From Nitrospirota bacterium (GTDB lineage Bacteria; Nitrospirota; Thermodesulfovibrionia; UBA6902): DNA of 64,000 bases. Positions within the stretch are counted from its first letter, which is position 1; the number at the start of each line of letters is the position of its first letter. Below, one piece after another: positions 9,700-18,962 of this stretch. Position numbers and translations under genes: made by a program. Location of the stretch: assembly GCA_016213945.1 (NCBI GenBank), contig JACQZF010000004.1, positions 1 to 64,000 on the forward strand. Direction: 5' to 3'. Under the pieces are notes generated by a model. That model was not told where the DNA came from. It saw only the letters and a list, made by a program, of their open reading frames with translations, and did not search any database.

Positions 9700-10209
9700 C
9701 TACTGGCCGCTGACGCCAAAGATCAAGAGTGGTTTCATACTGTAGAGCTTGAGGCTGTTCCCGGACTTTCTGAATATGAGCTCTGTCGTGCCGCTTGCAA
9801 TATTTCTGCCTGCTGTCTGAACGACTGTATGGCTGCGGGTAAAGGTGATGGTAACAGATACCTTGTCCCCTGAATCGGAAATCACATTATCCAGGGTATA
9901 GCGAATATCAATGTCTGTAAAAAGACTGAGATCTTTTCTCACCGTCCTGTCAAGCAATGCCTTCTCACCTGTAAAATCATCTGCCACAGACTCCATGAAC
10001 TCCCAGGCATTTCTCTTCGAATATGATGCTATCATTCTGTCAATCGCTGCTTTTGCCAGCTCCTGTGTCTCCTGAGGATCGGTAACCACAGCTTTTTCAG
10101 TAGAAGTTTCTGATTTATCAGGCCTGTCGCTCATCGCATATGAACTGACTGAAAACAATACCGATGCAGCAGATAAAAACAAAATCACGATCCACATTCT
10201 TCTCTTCAT
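9700..10209 (-). CDS. Exported NTF2/SnoaL-like domain protein of the four-gene envelope operon
   Basis: Function unknown. The 169-residue protein has an N-terminal signal peptide (MKRRMWIVILFLSAASVLFS) and one globular domain of about residues 48-169. That domain is clearly homologous to the middle of the 14342-15694 product: IDRMIASYSKRNAWEFM, LDRTVRKDLSLFTDIDIRYT and LKLYSMKPLLIFG all have counterparts there. The pattern of a helical start followed by beta strands resembles NTF2/SnoaL-like folds. AAGGAGG precedes the ATG. It is the last gene of the operon, 42 bases after the 1348-residue protein. No catalytic residues can be assigned. Confidence 0.78.
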   Translation of the reverse strand: MKRRMWIVILFLSAASVLFSVSSYAMSDRPDKSETSTEKAVVTDPQETQELAKAAIDRMIASYSKRNAWEFMESVADDFTGEKALLDRTVRKDLSLFTDIDIRYTLDNVISDSGDKVSVTITFTRSHTVVQTAGRNIASGTTELIFRKSGNSLKLYSMKPLLIFGVSGQ

Positions 10210-10251
10210 GAATATCCCCTCCTTGTTTTAGTCCTGTTTATATTATATAAC

Positions 10252-13200
10252 TTATTCCACATACCAGAACCTGCCGCTAAGCGTTTTCATTATTTTTGCC
10301 TTGCCGTTTTCAATGCTCACTAATTCAGATACGGAGGATTTCTCTTCATGTTTTATATTTCTGCTGTATATTCTGCTCGTGATGATGACATCATAAGTTA
10401 CCATGAAGCTGCTATCCGGCTGTTTCACTATCTTCATATTCTGCAGCGAATATTGTATCTCGTCAAATGTCCTGAAGGTCCTTGCAAAATTGACCTGAAG
10501 GTCGCTTAGGGTTGTGCCGTCACCCGCCTCCCAATCGTCGCCGAGGAAACTTATGAGGAGCGAGTCGTTCCTCTCTTCGTAGGCTTCCCTGAATTTCTCG
10601 TAAAGGCTCTTTATTGATGTTATCGTCTCTTCATCTGACAACCCGCCGCTCTCCATCCATTTTTTCAGCATGACAGCCAGCCGCCCTGCAACCCTGTCCA
10701 TAAGCGCAGTATGTTTTATCAATGCATCGCCGAACCCGAGGTTCTCAACAGCAAAACTGCCGTCGAGCCCGATAGGAATGAGCGGGAACTCAGGATAAGA
10801 AGCCTTTAACTCCTCAAACATAATATTGGCCTTTTCAACTTCATCCTTATCAAGAAGTTTATCTATCTCCGGCAATTTCTCAGCTGCAAGAAAAATGATC
10901 CTCATGTAATAATCCTTCAACTGCTGCCTGTATTCTTCATTAGCTGCTTCGAGCTCTGCGATTGCCGAATCCACCGCTGAGACACCTTTTTCAAGATTGC
11001 TAAGACGTGTTAGCAATCCCTTGTAATAACTCATTGTCGCATAACTTACTGAGATAACCTTTCCGCTTGAAGGCAGGCCGAGTTCCTCTGTCCAGCCATT
11101 CCCGAATCCCGGAAAATCATCCATGGTAAGCGCCCGGTATCCGGCCCTGATCGCTGGATCTATACTCTCCTGAATATCTTCAAAGCCCCCTATGTCAGCA
11201 AGATAATTATTCACAGCAACGCGTAACGAATCAGGTTTTAAGCTCATTTCCATTATCTTCTTAAGCGAGGAAGAGTTCATCTTCAGGCGTTTCATCCACT
11301 GCGCTATTCTCCTGTCGGGAGCGGAATACTCGTTCATGCCGCCTTTTGAGAACTCGGCTGACAGGGAGCCGAGCAGCTCTTTATCACTGCTGTCAAGATA
11401 ACGCCTGTCATTTATAAGTATCCAATATGCCTTGTCAACTGCGGCGTTGACAGAAGTTACAGATTGCCTGGACTCATCTTCAAGAGAAAGCATCTTTTTT
11501 ACCGCATCAGGGTATCCGGATATATCTCCGGCCCATCCGTCAAGCAGGTCAAAATTGAAATCAGTTACGAGTGTCTTTGCATCATCGATCCATGACTGTC
11601 CGCTTTCGGAAAATGCGATGGCCTCCTGCGATAACAGGCTCAGGACATCAAGAGGAGAAACCACATCTTTTATCTGTTCATATGAAATGCCTGGGGAATA
11701 ATTATTTTTTGCCATGAGAATATACAACTCTCCCCAGCCCCCTTCAGTGTCAACGATGACAGAAGCCTCATCAATGAGGCGGCGGTATCCAGCAGTTATC
11801 GCGTCGCCTTCTGAGACCGCGTCCTTAACTGCTGACTTGACAAGCTCGTCAATATTCTTTTGAGCCGACCTCATATCAAAAAGCGCTTTTGTGAGGCCAT
11901 GAAAATCAAGGCCTGAGCCTCTCTTGTTTTTATTCGCGCTGATAAATTCAAAGCTCTGGTATCTGCTCCTTGCCTGCATGCTGCTGTCAACCTTCTCCAG
12001 TTCAAGGGCTATCGTGCCGTATGACCTCGGGCCATTAGAAAATATCCCCTCGCCTGCTTTCTTACGAAGAGTGCCCATGTCCTGAATGATTACCGGGAGC
12101 TTATCAAGCACAGCCATACCCCGCTCACTCCATGTCTGTATCCATTTTGCCCTCTCAGTAGAGAACTTAGCTGATTCATCCTCAACTGCTTTTACATATT
12201 TCTGATATTCCTCGCCTGCCTTTACCTTTTCCTCGTTCTGTTGGACATAAAGATTATCCAGCTGCACATTTAAGACTCTGGCCTTTTCGCTCCATATTGC
12301 ACACTGTGCGTCAAGGCTCTTCCGTTCCTCAATAGATGCAGCATCCCATGCCGCTTTATCGAAACTGTTATAACTACGGCACATAAGGGAATTTGGAGAC
12401 GGATATAATGCCGCCTGTGCGGCCCTGACTCCGGCAACTTGCGGACGATAGGTTTCAGCGATCTGTTCAAGTTTACGATCGTATACTTTTTTATTGATAT
12501 CGCTTATCAGTACGAGGGCATCACTCACTGCTTCGAACGCCTGCAGCTCAACGCTCATAAACTCAGCGGCTGTGACATCATTGCTGTTCATCTGCCTGTC
12601 AAGATTCTGGGCTGTCTGAATATACGCATCCGCATAGCCAGTCGGCAGCTGGTATGAATCAGGCAGAGCATTCTTATCAAGTTGTTCCTGGGCTTTTTCG
12701 CTGTTGTCAGAAAGAGTGATGACACCTTTGCGTGCATTGATATTGTTTTGATCGTCTTTGATTGCTTCAGTTAAGGCTTTCTTGCCATTCGTGCCGAGTC
12801 TTCCCCATTCCGATTCCCATACTGCATTCAGATACTCATCCTCGGTCTGCTCGTACCTATCTATCTTCTTCTCCTTAAGCATCGTCCTGTATCTCTCGCG
12901 TATCCTTCCTGCAAGGCCGTTTGCAGAATCAAGGACAGTATCAACATAGGGAGAGCTGGAATAAATAGTCCCAAGCTCGCTCACGACATCCACCATGCTT
13001 CCGACGGCATCGAGCTTTTGTGAAAGAGCGCTTGACTTGCCTTTGACATTTATATTAGCGACCTTGTCGAACTCAGCCTTCATCGCGTCCTGTGTCTTCT
13101 GTATGTACTTATCCCGCACGCCCTTGCTCTCAAAGAAGTTCTTCATAACATCGTCGATATTTCCGATAGCGCCTCCCGGCAGATTCTCATAGGGCAGGCT

Positions 13201-14298
13201 TGATATATGCGCCATTATCTCATCCTGCATCTCTGCCTCAAGTTTTCCCTTGACCGCATTCATAAGCGGATGTTTAAGGTTCGTTATCTCAGAGGCAAGC
13301 TTTTTTTCATACTCCTCCATCATCTTTGCCTTTGCCGTATCAATTATCTTTCCTTCCTTTAGGCCTTTGGCAAAATTCTGAAACTGTTCAGACGCGTCGG
13401 GCGCTGAGGCCATTCCCATCACATCAAGGACAAGCGCGTCGTGAATCCGGGGGGTGAGGTTGCCGCCCTGGTTAGGTGAAATATATTTCTTCCCCATCTC
13501 AAGAAGCATTGCCGGCTTGAAGATATCGTAGATGAGCTTGATATTGAGGGACATGGCATTGCTTACCAGATTCATGAAATCAAAATTATCAACGCAGGCT
13601 GCGATATATCTGCCCATGTATTCCTCTCCCCAGAAGGCCGCTTTCCATCCGAGATTGCGCTGCTCTATTCTTACTGTCTTTCTGAGGCTGTCATATCTGA
13701 CTCTCATCTGTTCGATTTCTGCCTTGATTGCCTGAATCTCTGCCTCGTTGTCAGGCTTTTCCATCGCGGCCTTCTTGCGTGCGAGGATATTGAGATATCG
13801 TTCATGCAACGAGGCATACTGGCTGTTTATCTGCTGCCAGTTCGGGCCGAAGAGCTCATCGTCAGAAGCGCCGAAGAGCCATGTGGATGTGTCAGAGATA
13901 GCCCCGCCAATCGTGTTCATCACCTCGCTTGCGGCGTCAACAGAGGTTTTAAATGAACCTATCAGCGTGTTGATGATGATCATCGAATAAGAGCCGGCTC
14001 TTTCAGCCTCATTTATCGCATTCTCCATCTTCCTCAAAGCAGCAAAATTATCATAGGCTTCATCCCTGAGGCGGTTGTAATTGTCCTGTGTCTTTGAATT
14101 CGGGGATACTTTCCAGGCCTGCAATGCGTCACGGGCTTCCCTCGCGTTTTGAAGCGTCCGATCACGGTACATCTCAACAGACGCGCGCAGGCTGTCCAGT
14201 TCATCGCTGGCCGCAGTAGAGGCGGACAGGAAAGATATGATTAAGGCGCAGATACAGATATAGATAGCAATCTTATATCTATATCGCGCCTTAATCAT
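10252..14298 (-). CDS. Very large exported, mostly helical protein with a C-terminal NTF2-like domain
   Basis: Function unknown; no family recognised. The 1348 residues start with a signal peptide (about residues 1-30, ending near STAASDE). A long alpha-helical body follows, rich in Ala, Glu, Lys and Asp, with coiled-coil-like stretches at about 170-215, 620-720 and 1080-1120. The last 125 residues (KSLYEKFREAYEERNDSLL, TFRTFDEIQYSLQNMKI) follow the same plan as the NTF2-like domains of the two neighbouring genes. It lies 43 bases after the 14342-15694 gene and 42 before the next. Periplasmic or envelope location is inferred from the signal peptide and the beta-barrel partner. Confidence 0.75.
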   Translation of the reverse strand: MIKARYRYKIAIYICICALIISFLSASTAASDELDSLRASVEMYRDRTLQNAREARDALQAWKVSPNSKTQDNYNRLRDEAYDNFAALRKMENAINEAERAGSYSMIIINTLIGSFKTSVDAASEVMNTIGGAISDTSTWLFGASDDELFGPNWQQINSQYASLHERYLNILARKKAAMEKPDNEAEIQAIKAEIEQMRVRYDSLRKTVRIEQRNLGWKAAFWGEEYMGRYIAACVDNFDFMNLVSNAMSLNIKLIYDIFKPAMLLEMGKKYISPNQGGNLTPRIHDALVLDVMGMASAPDASEQFQNFAKGLKEGKIIDTAKAKMMEEYEKKLASEITNLKHPLMNAVKGKLEAEMQDEIMAHISSLPYENLPGGAIGNIDDVMKNFFESKGVRDKYIQKTQDAMKAEFDKVANINVKGKSSALSQKLDAVGSMVDVVSELGTIYSSSPYVDTVLDSANGLAGRIRERYRTMLKEKKIDRYEQTEDEYLNAVWESEWGRLGTNGKKALTEAIKDDQNNINARKGVITLSDNSEKAQEQLDKNALPDSYQLPTGYADAYIQTAQNLDRQMNSNDVTAAEFMSVELQAFEAVSDALVLISDINKKVYDRKLEQIAETYRPQVAGVRAAQAALYPSPNSLMCRSYNSFDKAAWDAASIEERKSLDAQCAIWSEKARVLNVQLDNLYVQQNEEKVKAGEEYQKYVKAVEDESAKFSTERAKWIQTWSERGMAVLDKLPVIIQDMGTLRKKAGEGIFSNGPRSYGTIALELEKVDSSMQARSRYQSFEFISANKNKRGSGLDFHGLTKALFDMRSAQKNIDELVKSAVKDAVSEGDAITAGYRRLIDEASVIVDTEGGWGELYILMAKNNYSPGISYEQIKDVVSPLDVLSLLSQEAIAFSESGQSWIDDAKTLVTDFNFDLLDGWAGDISGYPDAVKKMLSLEDESRQSVTSVNAAVDKAYWILINDRRYLDSSDKELLGSLSAEFSKGGMNEYSAPDRRIAQWMKRLKMNSSSLKKIMEMSLKPDSLRVAVNNYLADIGGFEDIQESIDPAIRAGYRALTMDDFPGFGNGWTEELGLPSSGKVISVSYATMSYYKGLLTRLSNLEKGVSAVDSAIAELEAANEEYRQQLKDYYMRIIFLAAEKLPEIDKLLDKDEVEKANIMFEELKASYPEFPLIPIGLDGSFAVENLGFGDALIKHTALMDRVAGRLAVMLKKWMESGGLSDEETITSIKSLYEKFREAYEERNDSLLISFLGDDWEAGDGTTLSDLQVNFARTFRTFDEIQYSLQNMKIVKQPDSSFMVTYDVIITSRIYSRNIKHEEKSSVSELVSIENGKAKIMKTLSGRFWYVE

Positions 14299-14341
14299 AG
14301 TGAATGACTAAACCCTCCGGATATCTATAAAAGCCGGACTG

Positions 14342-15694
14342 CTAAAAATGCCTTGAACCGTCCGGCTGGTATTTATACTCAAGCACGATTGAAGAAGGGG
14401 TTGTACATAAAATACCATCAAGAAAAGTGCTCGATGATATCCTTATCAATGCGTATTTGCCGTCACTTAAATATAAGGCATATATCTCGTCTTCCACTAT
14501 AGTAGTATGGCCTGCAGAGCTGTAGCCCGACTGGTCAGGGACTTCGGTGATGCTGTCAATGGAGCCTGAACCGAGATCGCTCCATTTCACTCCGGACCTG
14601 AAAAGTATCAGAGGATTGGGAAAGGCGCATTTAGGGCCGATATCTCCAACCACCGGATTAAGGCCGGCTTCCGCCTGTATATCCCCTGTCGAGACTGTAA
14701 GAGTATCAAAATCCACGGGAGCGATGCCTCTCTGGGTAAGTGTCGCCGACCCTGACTCCACCTCGCCGCCTGTCTCCTCTCCGTTTATAAAGGCTATAGC
14801 TTCGTCAAATGGCATCGTCGATGCGTTCCCTGACTCGTCAACAACAAGTATCGACTCATTTGCAGCATTCATGACAGTTCCCGTGGCTACTTCAGCCGCG
14901 TCGCTCAGGCCGAATATAAGAGGGTTCTTCATGCTGTATACCTTCGGCCCTTCTTCGCCATTCCTGAATACGAATTCCGTTATCCCCTTGTCTGTGAATG
15001 TCTGCCCGCTCCTTGATGAGATGACAGTCCTGTTAAAATTCAATGAAACGAATACGCCCTTATCATTTGATGCTATGTTGTTTATCGTGTACCTGATATC
15101 AATGTTGTCAAATGCGCTGAAGTCCTTTCTTATTGCACGGTCAAGGTTAACTGCGTCACCTGCGAATTCTTCGCTGACATATGACATGAAGAGCCCCGCG
15201 TTCTCGTTCCTGTAAGCCTCTATCATCCTGTCCAATGCTTCCTTTATCAGCGACTGTACGCTCTCATCTGAAACAGTCACCTCTTTGCGCGTTGACTCGA
15301 TGTCGTTCGTCTTGCCGGCTGTATCCATTATCTCCACATAGATAACATAGCTTTTGCCCGTCTCCGGCCTGAACAGATATTCAAACGCCCCGTTATCAGA
15401 AAACTTGGCGTCTTCCCATTTTTCTTTATTATCAGTAGTGACCCTGACACCGCCTATCTTCCCTTTTCTGACAGAGGCCTTGCCATTAACCGTTATCATC
15501 CCGTCAGATAGTGACTCTTTATAGATGACAAGCTTTGGCCCGCCTTCTTCAGACGCTACCTTATTGATGTAAAGATAATTTATCGAAACCTCTTCATTCG
15601 ACTGGCCGAAGATCCACCACTTTGCCTCCGCACTTGCCGAAAGCATGAACGTCATTATTAGTGCCGCGATTATATATATCTTTATATTTTTCAT
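14342..15694 (-). CDS. Exported protein: Ig-like N-terminus plus NTF2-like domain
   Basis: Function unknown. The 450 residues begin with a signal peptide (to about ASAEAKWW). Residues 35-140 look like an Ig/Y_Y_Y-type beta-sandwich (VRVTTDNKEKWEDAKFSDN, then SYVIYVEIMDTAGKT). Residues 150-265 are the NTF2-like domain shared with the 9700-10209 product: LDRMIEAYRNENAGLFM, LDRAIRKDFSAFDNIDIRYT and KVYSMKNPLIFG. The last 160 residues are beta-rich and unrecognised. GGGAGGAG precedes the ATG, and the gene lies 11 bases after the predicted beta-barrel gene, indicating tight coupling. Confidence 0.78.
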   Translation of the reverse strand: MKNIKIYIIAALIMTFMLSASAEAKWWIFGQSNEEVSINYLYINKVASEEGGPKLVIYKESLSDGMITVNGKASVRKGKIGGVRVTTDNKEKWEDAKFSDNGAFEYLFRPETGKSYVIYVEIMDTAGKTNDIESTRKEVTVSDESVQSLIKEALDRMIEAYRNENAGLFMSYVSEEFAGDAVNLDRAIRKDFSAFDNIDIRYTINNIASNDKGVFVSLNFNRTVISSRSGQTFTDKGITEFVFRNGEEGPKVYSMKNPLIFGLSDAAEVATGTVMNAANESILVVDESGNASTMPFDEAIAFINGEETGGEVESGSATLTQRGIAPVDFDTLTVSTGDIQAEAGLNPVVGDIGPKCAFPNPLILFRSGVKWSDLGSGSIDSITEVPDQSGYSSAGHTTIVEDEIYALYLSDGKYALIRISSSTFLDGILCTTPSSIVLEYKYQPDGSRHF

Positions 15695-15705
15695 ATTCTC
15701 CTCCC

Positions 15706-17325
15706 TTATATCTGGATATTAATGCCGGTTGTTATGCTGCTCTCCCTGAAGTCCTTCGTCCCGGTCGTATAATTGAAATCATTTACATATGCCCTCAGAT
15801 AGAGCATCCCCTGATTAAGCCTTGAAAGGAGCCCCGGCCTGTAGTAAATGCTCATATTTGCAAAGATCTTTGACGAGTCGTCGGCTCCTGCGGAATCCTT
15901 ATCCAGTTTGTTCTGCCCAACCTTAATGTTCGATGTTATCTTCATGTCAGGGATATCCACACCAAGCCCTGCTGAATATTCGTATATAACATCAGATGTG
16001 TCATCAAGCTCATCATTGGATGTCCACCCTCCAAGATAGACCGCAGGCTTGAATATGAACCTTCCCGATGTATGCCTTGAGTTTAAAGATGTGTTGTATG
16101 TGAACTCCTCGCTCTCTGATGTACCTTTTCCATCATATGATGTATAGCCGAGGTTCGTGTCTGAATCGAATATCCCGAACCTGTCTCTGTAGTTCAGGTC
16201 TAATATGTTGTCCACTTTGGTTGTATTGTTGTTATTCTCGCTTATGTCAAGTTTGTATCCTATGTCTGCCGCCGCATACTGACGGTCAAATACCTTCTTC
16301 ACTGTCACACCGATCTCAGGTTTGTAGTGGTCTGTCCTTCCGGATGTCTTCTGCCCTTTAAGGTTATCCCTGTACCACAAAAACCCGGTCTTGATGCTGA
16401 TGTTCTTGTCATACTTGTATCTCCAGTTCGCCTTGAACTTCTCCCTGTCAGCGGTCGCCGATCCGAGCAGCGTTATGAATTCAGGTGATACTCTCTCATA
16501 TTCCAATGTTACCCTGCTCGGCCCGCCGTCTCCGACTGCCCCTATCTTAAACGCGCTTCCGTGTGAACTTATGTCAGCAGCTCCTGCAGAAGGTATTTCG
16601 CTTGTTTCGTTAATGGCTGCTTCTGCATTCACTGTCAGCCCGGCTATCGGCCTATATTCAGCGTCTATCTCGTATATGAGATTGTCATAAAGCGGGCTTC
16701 CCATGAAGATCTTGTCATCTTCTGACTTCAGTAAGCTTATCCCCGCATCAAGTTCATCGTTGAAGCCATATTTGATACGCGCTGCCCCTGCCTGCCTCTC
16801 AAGCGACATTGTATCAATATCCCTCCACATACTGTCCCATCTCGGATGTGCCGCACCGTACACGATTATGACCTCAGGAGAGTTTGCCTCTTTATTGTAA
16901 AATCTGTATGAAACTCCCTTCAGCGCTGAACTTAATGAATACTGCGAGAATGATTCAAAGGTGTCGCCTATGTTTACTGTATTGACCTTGTCTGTCAGCT
17001 TAAGGTTAAGGTTGGTAAGTGATATATTCTTTACGTCATTCCTCGGGTCGTCTGTTGCCTTGCTCCCGATATTAAATGTGTAGTCAAATCGGCTCACTGT
17101 CCCGTTTCCGTTTATTCCAAGCACGTTAAGATAATGCGTCCCTTCCGTCAGCGACGAACTTAAGCTGCCGGGCCCTGTAATGTCATTGTGTGTCAACGAC
17201 AGCTCATCGGATAGATGCAGCTCGCTCTCGGCTGAAGAAATAGATACACCTGAAAATGAAATTAAAACGAGCAACAACAGGCTGCACAACAATGACGTTG
17301 ACCTTGGCAGTTTTATGTCTTCCAT
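15706..17325 (-). CDS. Predicted outer-membrane beta-barrel protein
   Basis: A 539-residue protein with a signal peptide (about residues 1-32, ending SISSAES). It then shows the alternating hydrophobic/polar strands and frequent Tyr, Asn, Asp and Gly of an outer-membrane barrel (for example INIGDTFESFSQYSLSSALK and MSIYYRPGLLSRLNQGMLYL). The end, SSITTGINIQI, is a plausible last strand, although it lacks a terminal Phe. The exact family is not recognised; it could be a porin-like or export-type barrel. AAGGAGGAA precedes the ATG. It is the first gene of the four-gene operon and is divergent from the TatD/radical-SAM gene. Confidence 0.75.
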   Translation of the reverse strand: MEDIKLPRSTSLLCSLLLLVLISFSGVSISSAESELHLSDELSLTHNDITGPGSLSSSLTEGTHYLNVLGINGNGTVSRFDYTFNIGSKATDDPRNDVKNISLTNLNLKLTDKVNTVNIGDTFESFSQYSLSSALKGVSYRFYNKEANSPEVIIVYGAAHPRWDSMWRDIDTMSLERQAGAARIKYGFNDELDAGISLLKSEDDKIFMGSPLYDNLIYEIDAEYRPIAGLTVNAEAAINETSEIPSAGAADISSHGSAFKIGAVGDGGPSRVTLEYERVSPEFITLLGSATADREKFKANWRYKYDKNISIKTGFLWYRDNLKGQKTSGRTDHYKPEIGVTVKKVFDRQYAAADIGYKLDISENNNNTTKVDNILDLNYRDRFGIFDSDTNLGYTSYDGKGTSESEEFTYNTSLNSRHTSGRFIFKPAVYLGGWTSNDELDDTSDVIYEYSAGLGVDIPDMKITSNIKVGQNKLDKDSAGADDSSKIFANMSIYYRPGLLSRLNQGMLYLRAYVNDFNYTTGTKDFRESSITTGINIQI

Positions 17326-17444
17326 TGAAATATTTCCTCCTTATGTTATTACTGCTGATTTATAAAAAAAGATATCTGAGTATTTCATGCTTATAATAAA
17401 CTAATAATTGATATTTTTGTAAAGAAAAAATGGCGCTTATTTCT

Positions 17445-17473
17445 TTGACAATATTCATGGATACAGATAATAT
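17445..17473 (+). promoter_or_regulatory. Sigma-70-type promoter for the TatD/radical SAM gene
   Basis: TTGACA (17445-17450), a 17-base spacer, then TAATAT (17468-17473). It lies downstream of the upstream in-frame ATGs at 17430 and 17457, so it supports the ATG at 17529 as the start, giving a leader of about 50 bases. Confidence 0.6.
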
Positions 17474-17528
17474 AACAGTTGCCGATTTGGGCAATTATCC
17501 TGCAACAGAAAACTTTTCTACATACAAA

Positions 17529-18902
17529 ATGAATATTGAACTCATAGACTCCCACTGCCATCTTGATATGGAGCCTTTTGATAATGACAGGGATGAGGTC
17601 ATCAAAAGAGCAAAAGAGAACGGCGTTGGATATATAATCAATATCGGATCTGACAGGGAAGGCAATATCAAGTCTCTCGCGATAGCAGAAAAGTGCGCTC
17701 ACATCTATTCGACAATAGGCATCCATCCGCATGACGCAAAGACGCTTGATGACAAGCTTTATAATGAACTGAAAGCGTGGGCTAAGAATCCAAAGGTCGT
17801 AGCGATCGGCGAGATAGGCCTTGATTACCACTATATGCATTCTGCTAAAGATATTCAGATCGCTGCTTTCAAAAGGCAGATAGCGCTTGCAAAGGAACTC
17901 GCTCTTCCGATCACAGTTCACAGCCGTGAAGCAGAAGATGACACATTGGATATTTTAGAGAGATACGCCAAGGGGATTCGCGGCATTCTGCACTGTTTTT
18001 CCGGCAGCGTGGATATGGCGAAGAAGGTCATTGATATGGGATTTTATATTTCAATAGCAGGGCCTGTTAGCTTCAAAAAGGCTGAAGCGCTCAGAGAGGC
18101 CGCGAAGATGATCCCTGATGAAAACCTCCTTATCGAGACCGATGCCCCGTATCTCAGCCCTGTTCCAAACAGAGGAAAGAGAAATGAGCCATCATATGTC
18201 AGATACACTGCTCAGGCGATAGCAGATTTAAGAGGTGTGACCTTAGAAGACATCGCGAGGATAACCACGCTGAACGCAAAGAGCCTCTTTAAGATAGGAG
18301 AGATACCAAAGAACGGAGCGATAGCTTACAGGATAAGAGATTCGCTTTATCTGAATATCACAAACAGATGCACGAACAGATGCGGCTTCTGCGTCAGGTT
18401 CCATACAAGCTTTGTTAAAGGCCATAACCTCCACCTCGAAAATGAGCCGTCTGCACAAGAGGTCATAAATGCTATCGGAGATCCATCTCCCTACAAAGAG
18501 ATCGTCTTCTGCGGTTTGGGTGAGCCGTTGATGAAATTGGATGTTGTTAAGGAAGTTTCAAAATGGCTTAAGAGCAAAGGAAGCAAAGTCCGCATTAATA
18601 CCAACGGCCACGGGAACATGATATATAAGAGAAACATACTGCCTGAACTTGAAGGTTTAGTTGACAGCATGTCCATCAGCCTTGATGCAGATGATAAGGA
18701 GAAATACAATAAGGTATGCAAACCTGATTTCAAAGACTCATTTGAAGGCGTGATCTCATTTATCAGAGAAGCAAGACAGTATATCCCCGCAGTAACCGTC
18801 ACCGTTGTAAAACTCCCGGACATTGATATAGAGAAGTGTAAAAAGATAGCAGAGGATTTAGGAGTAGGGATCAGGATAAGAAGTTATAATGTCGTGGGGT
18901 AA
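17529..18902 (+). CDS. TatD-family metal hydrolase fused to a radical SAM domain
   Basis: Residues 1-255 are a TatD-type amidohydrolase: metal ligands in LIDSHCHLD, EIGLDYHYM, PITVHSREAEDD, GILHCFSG and LIETDAPYL. Residues 270-457 are a radical SAM domain with the cluster motif CTNRCGFC (Cys-x3-Cys-x2-Cys), FCGLGEP for SAM binding and SISLDADD. TatD proteins are Mg-dependent nucleases or deoxyribonucleases. A stand-alone TatD-associated radical SAM family (TIGR04038) is known, and here the two are a single chain. The 17529 start matches the TatD N-terminus and lies downstream of the promoter. The radical SAM substrate is unknown. Confidence 0.9.
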   Translation: MNIELIDSHCHLDMEPFDNDRDEVIKRAKENGVGYIINIGSDREGNIKSLAIAEKCAHIYSTIGIHPHDAKTLDDKLYNELKAWAKNPKVVAIGEIGLDYHYMHSAKDIQIAAFKRQIALAKELALPITVHSREAEDDTLDILERYAKGIRGILHCFSGSVDMAKKVIDMGFYISIAGPVSFKKAEALREAAKMIPDENLLIETDAPYLSPVPNRGKRNEPSYVRYTAQAIADLRGVTLEDIARITTLNAKSLFKIGEIPKNGAIAYRIRDSLYLNITNRCTNRCGFCVRFHTSFVKGHNLHLENEPSAQEVINAIGDPSPYKEIVFCGLGEPLMKLDVVKEVSKWLKSKGSKVRINTNGHGNMIYKRNILPELEGLVDSMSISLDADDKEKYNKVCKPDFKDSFEGVISFIREARQYIPAVTVTVVKLPDIDIEKCKKIAEDLGVGIRIRSYNVVG

Positions 18903-18903
18903 C

Positions 18904-18931
18904 TTGACTATAAATTATCATATGATAAAAT
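18904..18931 (+). promoter_or_regulatory. Rubrerythrin promoter with overlapping operator-like palindrome
   Basis: TTGACT (18904-18909), a 16-base spacer, then TAAAAT (18926-18931). A perfect 14-base palindrome, TTATCATATGATAA, occupies 18915-18928, filling the spacer and overlapping the -10 element. That position suits a repressor. The AT-rich TTAT...ATAA form recalls PerR/Fur operators, and PerR control of rubrerythrin is known in other anaerobes; the regulator here is inferred. Confidence 0.6.
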
Positions 18932-18962
18932 CATTTCAAAACAAGTTCACGGAGGATCTCTC

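Noticed and set aside
17430-17528. Longer N-terminus for the TatD/radical SAM gene
   Set aside because: The extra 33 residues are unrelated to TatD and the sigma-70-like promoter lies inside this stretch.
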